DNA of 14,393 nt from Flavobacteriales bacterium. GTDB taxonomy: Bacteria > Bacteroidota > Bacteroidia > Flavobacteriales > Crocinitomicaceae. Below the pieces are notes generated by a model. It was not told where the DNA came from, ran no database searches, and worked only from the letters and a program-made list of their open reading frames with translations. Shown here piece after piece: positions 5,426 to 12,315 of this stretch. The translations under genes were made by a program, and so were the position numbers. The stretch is from contig CANCEQ010000063.1 of assembly GCA_947375085.1 (NCBI GenBank), forward strand, positions 1 through 14,393, in the 5' to 3' direction. Position 1 is the first letter of the stretch, and each line of letters begins with the position of its first letter.

Positions 5426-8380
5426 ATGAAAAAAGTATTGTTTTTGATAATTTGCTCAATAAGTTTAACACTTTCTGCTCAAACAAACCAAAAAGGAATA
5501 ATTGAGGGAAAAGTTGTTGAAGGATCGGTTAAAGATTTTTTAGAAGGTACAACTGGAGATGTTATTCCAAATGCTAAAATTATAATTGACGGAACTGAAT
5601 ATAGAGCAATAGCTGATATTGAAGGTAAATATATAATTAAGGGTATCAACTTTGGAACATATTCGGTAACAGTTTCTTCCCCTGGGCACGCAACAAAAAT
5701 CTTAACAGATATTGTAGTTTCAAATTCTGAAGTTTTAAATTTAGACATCGCTCTTGAGCCTATCACAACTACAATGACAGATGTTGTTGTAAAAGTTAAA
5801 GTGAGTAAATCAGATGAAATTGGCACGTTAGCAACTAAAAGAAACAGTGCTAATAGTTCAGATGTAATTTCAGCTACTACAATTTCAAAAACTCCAGATA
5901 GAACTACAAGTGATGTATTAAAAAGAGTTTCAGGAGCAAGTATTCAAGATAACAAATTTGCTATTATTAGAGGTTTAAATGATCGTTATAATGCAGCATA
6001 TTTAAATGATGGGCCACTTCCAAGCTCAGAATCAGATAGAAAAGCTTTTTCATTTGATATTTTCCCAGCAAATATGCTAGACAACATTACAATCGTTAAA
6101 ACAGCAACACCTGATTTACCTGCTGAATTTGCTGGTGGTATTATTCAAATAAACACAAAATCAATCCCCGCAAAAAACTTTCAATCTATCGCATTCGGAA
6201 GTGGTTATAACACAGTTACAACTTTCAAAGAGCAAATCGATTACAAAGGAGGAAAATTAGATTGGTTAGGAATTGATGATGGTACAAGAAACATTCCTTC
6301 AGCTATTCCAGCAAAAGGCTCTTACCCAATTTTAAATTCAAATCAAGCGCTTTTAGCAAAGGATTTTAACACAGATTGGTCAATTGAAGCTAAAAAATTT
6401 AGCCCTAATTTAAATCTACAATATAGTATGGGGGTTAATACATCACTGTTCAAAAAAGAACTTGGTATTATTACTTCATTAACATATAATAAAACAAGTA
6501 ATTTTGGTCAAACTACTCGAAGAGCTTTTTCTGGTACTGGTGAAAATGGAAACTCTCAACTTGATTTCGATTATTTAGATAAAGTATACTCTACGCAAAT
6601 ATTAGGTGGAGCAATGGCTAATTTTACTATGAAACTTAATTCTAATAATAAAATTGGATTCAAAAACTTATATAGTATAAATTCAGACGACAGAGTAATT
6701 AATCGAACTGGAGAAAGAGACCCTACAGAATCGAACCCAACTTTAATAAAATCAAATGCACTTTGGTTCACAAGTAACAATATCTATTCTGGACAACTTA
6801 ATGGAGAACATTTATTTAAAAAAGAGAAATTAAAAATTCACTGGGTTGGTTCTTATAGTAATATAAAAAGAACAATTCCGAATTTAAGAAGATCAATTTA
6901 CAATCGTTCAAAATACCACAACGCTAGTATTTTAGATGGATCAGACACCTTATACAAATCTTCAATTGACAATGGAGTTGGACCAGATTATAGTGGTGGA
7001 ATGTTCTTCTCAACAAATAAAGAAAACATTGCAAGTTTCAAAGTTGATTTTTCATACCATTTAAAAGAATTAATTGGAATTAAAAGTGAATTAAAACTTG
7101 GTGGTATGTACCAGAATCGAAACAGAACGTTCGACGCTAGACAATTAGGATACACAACCTATGGAAATGGATCTTCGGTAATATTTAAAGATACTTTAAA
7201 ATATTTAGATCAAAATTCTATCTTCAATTCTGAAAATATGGGATTAATTAAACCAGGAATTGGTGGATTTAAATTAACTGACGGATCAAAATATTCTGAT
7301 GCTTACACAGCTAATTCATCAACTTCTTCAGGGTACTTAATGCTCGACAATAAAATACACAAAACCCTTCGTTTAGTTTGGGGAGCAAGAGCAGAGTATT
7401 TTGTACAAAATTTACATGCTATCAAATCAGACAAAAGTGATTTACAAATTGCAACTAAGAAATTAGACGTACTTCCTTCTTTAAATGCAATCTATTCATT
7501 CCATAAAAAACAAAACTTCAGATTATCTTTCTCTCAAACATTAAACAGACCCGAATATAGAGAGTTAGCTCCTTTTGCTTTTTATGATTTTAATACTCAG
7601 TTTGTAATTTCTGGTAACGATTCTTTAAAAAGAGCCAAAATCACTAACTTAGATTTACGTTATGAATTATATCCTGGAAAAGGTCAATTATTATCAGGTA
7701 CATTTTTTTACAAACAATTTGAAAACCCAATTGAACAAATTTCGAGAGCAGATGTTGCAAACGAAATGTCATTCAAAAATGTTTCTAAAGCTACGAATTA
7801 CGGATTTGAGATTGAAGCTAGAACGATTATTGGTTCTTTAATAAAAGCTGATTCTAGCTCAATTACTAATAATTTTACATTCTACACTAATTTAGCAATT
7901 ATCCGCTCTATAGTTGATGTTTCTGATATTATTGGAACTCCATATTCTTCAAGACCACTTCAAGGACAATCTCCATATGTATTCAATACTGGACTTACGT
8001 ATTTCAATGAAGATAAAAACTTATCTGCATCTATCAACGTAAATAGAGTTGGAGATAGAATCTCAATTTTAGGAAATGTAAATCAACCAGATATTTGGGA
8101 AAAAAGCAGAACATTTGTTGATTTTCAAGTATCGAAAGGTTTCTTCAAAAACAAAATGGAATGTAAATTAAACTTCCAAAATATCTTGGCTCAAAAACAA
8201 ATTTTCTATCAAAACAATTACAGTGACAATACTGAAATATCAACTAGTAAAGAGATATCTAATCTAATATTCACTGGAACAAAAAGAAACATCAACAGTT
8301 ACAATGAAAAAGTTGATAATATGATTTGGTCAACTATTTTTGGAAGAACTATTTCAGCTACGGTTACGATTAAATTATAA
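5426..8380 (+). CDS. TonB-dependent outer-membrane receptor with CarboxypepD-regulatory-like domain
   Basis: This 984-residue outer-membrane transporter should import a substrate using ExbBD-TonB energy. Domains in order: signal peptide (1-18, MKKVLFLIICSISLTLSAQ), a carboxypeptidase-regulatory-like beta-sandwich (about 24-112, with GEYRA/DIEGKYIIKGINFGTYSV-type repeats of that fold), a plug (about 145-250, containing IIRGLNDRYNAAYLNDGPLP and LPAEFAGGIIQINTKS), then a long beta-barrel ending in the typical terminal strand (…ISATVTIKL). No SusD-like lipoprotein follows, so this is not a standard SusC/SusD pair. It is preceded by probable Pho boxes, flanked by two PhoB-like regulators, and followed by its own terminator at 8401. 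I infer uptake of phosphate, an organophosphate or another phosphate-starvation nutrient; the substrate cannot be read from the sequence. Confidence 0.93.
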   Translation: MKKVLFLIICSISLTLSAQTNQKGIIEGKVVEGSVKDFLEGTTGDVIPNAKIIIDGTEYRAIADIEGKYIIKGINFGTYSVTVSSPGHATKILTDIVVSNSEVLNLDIALEPITTTMTDVVVKVKVSKSDEIGTLATKRNSANSSDVISATTISKTPDRTTSDVLKRVSGASIQDNKFAIIRGLNDRYNAAYLNDGPLPSSESDRKAFSFDIFPANMLDNITIVKTATPDLPAEFAGGIIQINTKSIPAKNFQSIAFGSGYNTVTTFKEQIDYKGGKLDWLGIDDGTRNIPSAIPAKGSYPILNSNQALLAKDFNTDWSIEAKKFSPNLNLQYSMGVNTSLFKKELGIITSLTYNKTSNFGQTTRRAFSGTGENGNSQLDFDYLDKVYSTQILGGAMANFTMKLNSNNKIGFKNLYSINSDDRVINRTGERDPTESNPTLIKSNALWFTSNNIYSGQLNGEHLFKKEKLKIHWVGSYSNIKRTIPNLRRSIYNRSKYHNASILDGSDTLYKSSIDNGVGPDYSGGMFFSTNKENIASFKVDFSYHLKELIGIKSELKLGGMYQNRNRTFDARQLGYTTYGNGSSVIFKDTLKYLDQNSIFNSENMGLIKPGIGGFKLTDGSKYSDAYTANSSTSSGYLMLDNKIHKTLRLVWGARAEYFVQNLHAIKSDKSDLQIATKKLDVLPSLNAIYSFHKKQNFRLSFSQTLNRPEYRELAPFAFYDFNTQFVISGNDSLKRAKITNLDLRYELYPGKGQLLSGTFFYKQFENPIEQISRADVANEMSFKNVSKATNYGFEIEARTIIGSLIKADSSSITNNFTFYTNLAIIRSIVDVSDIIGTPYSSRPLQGQSPYVFNTGLTYFNEDKNLSASINVNRVGDRISILGNVNQPDIWEKSRTFVDFQVSKGFFKNKMECKLNFQNILAQKQIFYQNNYSDNTEISTSKEISNLIFTGTKRNINSYNEKVDNMIWSTIFGRTISATVTIKL

Positions 8381-8400
8381 TAACTTTAATGTTAATATTG

Positions 8401-8429
8401 AAGGCTGTCATTTTATGACAGCCTTTTTT
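8401..8429 (+). terminator. Intrinsic terminator after the TonB receptor
   Basis: AAGGCTGTCA (8401-8410) and TGACAGCCTT (8416-8425) form a perfect 10-bp stem with loop TTTTA, followed by further T residues to 8429. It lies 20 bp past the receptor stop, so the receptor is probably a single-gene transcript and the next gene has its own promoter. Confidence 0.88.
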
Positions 8430-8495
8430 GTTTCAACACTAAAACAAAGTAAATCAACAAGTTAAAATAAACATATTAAATTAAAATATATTTTA

Positions 8496-8529
8496 CTTAA
8501 CATTAACTTAACTATTTATTCTCTTTTTG
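8496..8529 (+). promoter_or_regulatory. Probable Pho box and promoter of the T9SS-exported protein
   Basis: CTTAAC occurs at 8496-8501 and again at 8507-8512, an exact 11-bp repeat (CTTAACATTAA then CTTAACTATTT). A -7-like TCTTTTTG (8522-8529, one mismatch to TAnnTTTG) has its TTTG 18 bp after the start of the second TTAAC. The receptor promoter has almost the same geometry (19 bp). There is no TTG at -33. The palindrome TTAACGTTAA recurs just downstream at 8541-8550. Confidence 0.58.
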
Positions 8530-8606
8530 ATAGGATGCTCTTAACGTTAAAAAACAAAAAATAACTGAAATTTGTATCGTTCAATTAAATGTATAAAATA
8601 TTAAAA

Positions 8607-10271
8607 ATGAAAAAAATTTATTTATCAGTTTTAGCATTGGCTTTAGGCAATTTAAGCTTCGGTCAAAGCTTTTTAGAGTACACAGATTACAGAGGAGCTT
8701 TCGCTCCTGCTCCAACAGCTGCCTGGACAGATTCTTGGACAAACTGGGATCCACAAACGACAACATACCCAGCTTCAACAGCAACTGTATCAACAAATAT
8801 TACAACTGACACATACTGGTCAAACGATCAAGTTTATTTAATTCAAGGTCAGATTTATGTAAAAAATGGAGCTACACTTACAATTCAAGAAGGTACAACA
8901 ATTTTAGGAGATAAAAATTCAGTAGGTGCTGGATTATTTATAACGAAAGGTTCAAAATTAAATGCTCTAGGAACAGCTGCTAAACCAATCGTATTTACAT
9001 CAAACCAACCTGCTGGAAACAGAGCTGCTGGTGACTGGGGAGGGATTATCCTTTTAGGAAAAGCAACAACAAACGCGCCAGGAGGAATTGGAAATATCGA
9101 AGGTATTGCGCCAACTGCTGATACTGAATTCGGAGGAGCTTTAACTCCTGACAACAATGATAACTCTGGCGATATTCGTTATGTTAGAATTGAATTTGCT
9201 GGATATGTATATGCTCCAAATAAAGAAATCAACGGACTTACATTTGGTGCTGTAGGAAGCAAAACTTCAGTTCACCACATACAAGTATCATTTTCAAATG
9301 ATGATTCTTATGAGTGGTTTGGTGGTACTGTAAATTGTAAACACTTAGTAGCTTACAGAGGTTTAGATGATGATTTTGACACGGACAATGGATACTCTGG
9401 AAAAGTTCAATTTGGATTAGCGGTAAGAGATCCACAAATCGCTGATAACCCGTCAGTTTCTACATCAGAAGGATTTGAGTCAGACAATGACGCTTCTGGA
9501 TCTACTGCAACACCTCAAACAAGTGCTATCTTTTCTAATTTTACAATGGTAGGACCATTAAGAGGTAATATCTCAAGTACAGTTGCTTCTGGATATAGAA
9601 GAGGTGCTAGAATCAGAAGAAATTCAGGATTAAAAATCTACAACACAATCTTTATGGATCACTTAAGAGGTGTTCATATCGATGGATTATTAGCTGAACA
9701 AAATGCTGTAAATGGAACATTAAAATTAAAAAACAACATTTTCGCAGGAAATTCAACTGGTTTAGTTTGTGAAACTTCAACTGTAACAACTGGAGTTGCA
9801 CCAAATCAAACAACGTCTCCTTCAGCTTTTACAACAATTCGTACATGGTTCGGAACAGAATTAAATGATTCAGTAGTTAGCTCTGCAAATATTTTAACTA
9901 CTCCTTACAACTTCACAGCTCCTGATTACAGACCAACTTCAAATTCAATTGCTTTACAAAATGTAAATCATGATATAGCTGCAATAGATGCTGGATTAGA
10001 AGAAATTTCATTATTTGAAAACACTATGATTTATCCAAATCCAACTCAAGGTAATGCTACTTTAGAAATTACACTTGTTAAAGATTCTAAAATCAATATT
10101 TCAATTTTTGATATTTCAGGTAAAGAAATCACAAATGTTTTAAACGGTAATTTAAGTGCTGGAGAAAATCAATTAGAAATTAACACTTCTAACTTCTCTA
10201 ACGGAATTTACTACACAAAAATTAGTGGAGAAAACACTGTTAAAACAATTAAATTTATTGTTTCTAAATAA
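8607..10271 (+). CDS. Secreted/surface protein with T9SS type A sorting domain, function unknown
   Basis: I choose the ATG at 8607, giving 554 residues and a clean signal peptide (MKKIYLSVLALALGNLSFGQ); an upstream in-frame ATG at 8589 would add MYKILK. After an N-terminal segment, residues ~80-460 are rich in short beta-strand/turn units (GQIYVKNGATLTIQEGTTI, GDWGGIILLGKA, LKIYNTIFMDHLRGVHIDGL) that suggest a right-handed beta-helix. Two conserved-looking acidic stretches, GLDDDFDTDNGYSGK (~252-266) and EGFESDNDASGS (~288-299), could bind metal. Residues ~473-554 (MIYPNPTQGNATLEI … NGIYYTKISG … KFIVSK) are a type IX secretion C-terminal sorting domain. I see no alkaline phosphatase or phytase motif. 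The Pho-box-like promoter and the preceding receptor suggest a capture or processing partner for the receptor's substrate; that is inference. Confidence 0.88.
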   Translation: MKKIYLSVLALALGNLSFGQSFLEYTDYRGAFAPAPTAAWTDSWTNWDPQTTTYPASTATVSTNITTDTYWSNDQVYLIQGQIYVKNGATLTIQEGTTILGDKNSVGAGLFITKGSKLNALGTAAKPIVFTSNQPAGNRAAGDWGGIILLGKATTNAPGGIGNIEGIAPTADTEFGGALTPDNNDNSGDIRYVRIEFAGYVYAPNKEINGLTFGAVGSKTSVHHIQVSFSNDDSYEWFGGTVNCKHLVAYRGLDDDFDTDNGYSGKVQFGLAVRDPQIADNPSVSTSEGFESDNDASGSTATPQTSAIFSNFTMVGPLRGNISSTVASGYRRGARIRRNSGLKIYNTIFMDHLRGVHIDGLLAEQNAVNGTLKLKNNIFAGNSTGLVCETSTVTTGVAPNQTTSPSAFTTIRTWFGTELNDSVVSSANILTTPYNFTAPDYRPTSNSIALQNVNHDIAAIDAGLEEISLFENTMIYPNPTQGNATLEITLVKDSKINISIFDISGKEITNVLNGNLSAGENQLEINTSNFSNGIYYTKISGENTVKTIKFIVSK

Positions 10272-10293
10272 TTTGAACAAATAAATTTCTACT

Positions 10294-10324
10294 AAAAGGC
10301 TATCGAAATCGATAGCCTTTTTTA
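10294..10324 (+). terminator. Intrinsic terminator after the T9SS-exported protein
   Basis: AAAAGGCTATCG (10294-10305) pairs with CGATAGCCTTTT (10310-10321) around loop AAAT, followed by a T-rich tail. It lies 22 bp after the stop codon, separating this gene from the phoB-phoR operon. Confidence 0.88.
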
Positions 10325-10336
10325 TTTAAAACAACA

Positions 10337-10353
10337 CTTAACAATTACTTAAT
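10337..10353 (+). promoter_or_regulatory. Probable Pho box upstream of the phoB-like gene
   Basis: CTTAAC (10337-10342) and CTTAAT (10348-10353) are repeated at exactly 11 bp. The site is about 64 bp upstream of the consensus -7 element at 10417, further away than in the receptor and secreted-protein promoters. It could mean autoregulation at a distance or a second start site nearby. A degenerate pair (TTAAA at 10400, TTAGT at 10411), also at 11 bp, lies closer to the -7 element. Confidence 0.45.
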
Positions 10354-10416
10354 ATGGCTCGACATTTATTAATATAAAGGTAAATGTATAGTAAGCTACT
10401 TAAAGAGTAGTTAGTC

Positions 10417-10424
10417 TAATTTTG
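10417..10424 (+). promoter_or_regulatory. -7 promoter element of the phoB-phoR operon
   Basis: TAATTTTG is an exact TAnnTTTG match, placing the start of transcription near 10430 and giving a leader of about 20 nt before the ATG at 10451. No TTG is present at the -33 position, which fits an activator-dependent promoter. Confidence 0.5.
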
Positions 10425-10450
10425 AAGTAAATAAAGAGTAATTTTCAATT

Positions 10451-11140
10451 ATGAAAGCTGTATCAAAAGGACACACGATTTTATTAGTAGATGACGAAAG
10501 CGACATCTTAGAATTCTTATCATACAATCTTTCAAAAGAAGGGTATAAAGTATATACTGCTTCAAATGGAGAGGATGGCGTAAAAGCCGTTAAACAATAC
10601 AATCCTTCATTGGTGATATTGGATATCATGATGCCTATAATGGATGGAATTGAAACCTGTCAAATCATTAGAAAGGATACTCAAATCATTCAACCAATTA
10701 TAGCATTTTTAACTTCAAGATCTGAAGATTACTCTCAAGTTGCAGGATTTGAGGCGGGAGCAGATGATTATATCACAAAACCAGTTAGACCGAGGCTTTT
10801 AGTTAGTAAAGTAGAATCATTACTAAGAAGATTAACAAGATCTTTTGAGACTCCTACTCTTACAACTTCAACTTTAAAAATTAATCGAGATAAATTTATA
10901 GTTGAAATTGCTGATGAAAAAATAATTTTACCTAAAAAAGAGTTTGAATTACTTGAACTTTTAGCAAACCGTCCTGGCACAGTATTTACGAGAGATCAAA
11001 TACTTTCGATGGTTTGGGGAAATGAATCGATTGTTGGAGAAAGAACGATTGATGTTCACATTAGAAAATTACGTGAAAAGTTAGGAAATGATTATATTCG
11101 TACAATTAAAGGTGTTGGATATACATTTAGTGAAATTTGA
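10451..11140 (+). CDS. phoB: PhoB-like response regulator, cognate to the adjacent kinase
   Basis: This is a 229-residue OmpR/PhoB-type regulator: receiver (about 8-125) with D14/D15, phosphoacceptor D58 in LDIMMPIMDG, T88 and K110, and winged-helix domain (~135-229) with VGERTIDVHIRKLREKLG and the wing IRTIKGVGYTF. It overlaps the following kinase gene by 4 bp (TTGA), so the pair is cotranscribed and probably translationally coupled. Repeats of 11 bp upstream suggest positive autoregulation, as known for phoBR in E. coli. Assignment as PhoB rests on family resemblance, operon order with a PhoR-like kinase and these repeats. No pst or phoU genes are in the window to confirm it, so another OmpR-class stimulus remains possible. 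Confidence 0.85.
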   Translation: MKAVSKGHTILLVDDESDILEFLSYNLSKEGYKVYTASNGEDGVKAVKQYNPSLVILDIMMPIMDGIETCQIIRKDTQIIQPIIAFLTSRSEDYSQVAGFEAGADDYITKPVRPRLLVSKVESLLRRLTRSFETPTLTTSTLKINRDKFIVEIADEKIILPKKEFELLELLANRPGTVFTRDQILSMVWGNESIVGERTIDVHIRKLREKLGNDYIRTIKGVGYTFSEI

Positions 11141-12225
11141 AAAATACAAAACCATTATTTTTATTAGTTACTGGTAGTACTTCTATTGGTATACTGACTT
11201 TTGTTATATTAATTCTAATTAGTTTTAATATCTCCCCTATTCCACTCTGGATTATTATTTCATTTCCAATTTTTATTTCTGGATTGATTTATTTAATATT
11301 TTATTATTTCATAAATGTTTTTCTAAATGAAAGGTTAAGATTAATCTATAGAACGATTAGAAAAGGAAAAATAACAAAAGAAAACGCAACAAATTTCAAA
11401 TTATCTGACGATGTAATAACTAACATCGAAAAAGAAACCCGTGAATGGGCTGATGCAAGAAACAAAGAAATCTCAAAACTGAAAGAACAAGAAGAATTCC
11501 GAAGAGAATTTCTTGGGAATCTAGCACATGAATTGAAAACACCTGTATTTTCTATTCAAGGTTATATTTTGACGCTTCTTGAAGGTGCTTTAGAAGATGA
11601 AAATGTAAATAGAGTGTTTTTGGAAAGAGCCTCAAAAGCTACAGACAGAATGGCTAGTATTTTAGAAGATCTAGATCAAATTACTCGATTGGAAGTAGAT
11701 GATTTAAAACTTGAAATCAGACCATTTGATATAATCGAATTAACTCAAGAAGTTTTTGACTCTTTTGAAATAATTGCGAAAGAAAAAAACATCCGACTCA
11801 AATTTTCTAAGGATTATCACGGAGGAATTATTGTTTTAGGAGATAAAGGAAAAATTGGTCAAGTGCTTACAAACTTAATTGGAAATTCAATTTTCTATGG
11901 AAACATAGGAGGAAGAACTGAAGTCCGTTTTTATGACGTGGATGGTATCGTTTCAATTGAAGTTTCAGACAACGGACCAGGTATTGAAGACCAATATTTA
12001 TCTCGTCTGTTTGAACGTTTTTATAGAGTAGAGAAAAGTCGAAATAGAAATGAAGGTGGATCTGGTTTAGGTTTAGCTATTGTAAAACATATAATTGAAT
12101 CTCACGATCAAACCATTTCAGTAAGAAGTACCGTTGGACTAGGAAGTACGTTTACATTTACCTTAGATAAGAGTAAATTAGGAGCAAATACTTTGTATTC
12201 TTCTAGAGGTATACAAATAAAATAA
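11137..12225 (+). CDS. phoR: Membrane sensor histidine kinase, PhoR-like
   Basis: This 362-residue inner-membrane kinase should phosphorylate the regulator encoded just upstream. It has two N-terminal transmembrane segments (about 7-30 and 36-60) separated by only a few residues, so there is essentially no periplasmic sensing domain. A short linker follows, then the DHp domain with H-box NLAHELKTP (phosphorylated H131), N-box VLTNLIGNSI, G1 DNGPGI, F-box FERFYR and G2 GSGLGLAI. No PAS or HAMP domain is evident, unlike E. coli PhoR, which has a PAS domain. The start is TTG at 11137, overlapping the phoB stop as TTGA; no ATG occurs in frame until deep in the catalytic part. The topology suggests sensing within the membrane or through a partner protein. 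Confidence 0.88.
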   Translation: MKNTKPLFLLVTGSTSIGILTFVILILISFNISPIPLWIIISFPIFISGLIYLIFYYFINVFLNERLRLIYRTIRKGKITKENATNFKLSDDVITNIEKETREWADARNKEISKLKEQEEFRREFLGNLAHELKTPVFSIQGYILTLLEGALEDENVNRVFLERASKATDRMASILEDLDQITRLEVDDLKLEIRPFDIIELTQEVFDSFEIIAKEKNIRLKFSKDYHGGIIVLGDKGKIGQVLTNLIGNSIFYGNIGGRTEVRFYDVDGIVSIEVSDNGPGIEDQYLSRLFERFYRVEKSRNRNEGGSGLGLAIVKHIIESHDQTISVRSTVGLGSTFTFTLDKSKLGANTLYSSRGIQIK

Positions 12226-12315
12226 TCGACTATCAAAAAAGCCAATCTTTTTCTCTTTTTTCTTTCAAAAGACAATTATTTAAGAGACATTTGCAAACTG
12301 CAATTTTATTAAGAG

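Noticed and set aside
5479..5826. 115-residue minus-strand open frame opposite the TonB receptor's N-terminus
   Set aside because: The plus-strand signal peptide and regulatory-like domain are clear; the reverse frame has no coding features of its own.
8885..9157. 90-residue minus-strand open frame opposite the T9SS protein
   Set aside because: Antisense shadow of a well-supported gene; no start context, promoter or family features.
10397..10415. CTACT/AGTAG inverted repeat near the phoB promoter as an operator
   Set aside because: Only 5 bp per arm in A/T-rich DNA; expected often by chance. The 11-bp phase of TTAAA/TTAGT at the same place is equally weak.
12286..12293. GACATTTG as a -7 promoter element for arginine decarboxylase
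   Set aside because: One mismatch to TAnnTTTG and no TTG at 19-21 bp upstream; too weak for a separate feature, mentioned only in the gene entry.
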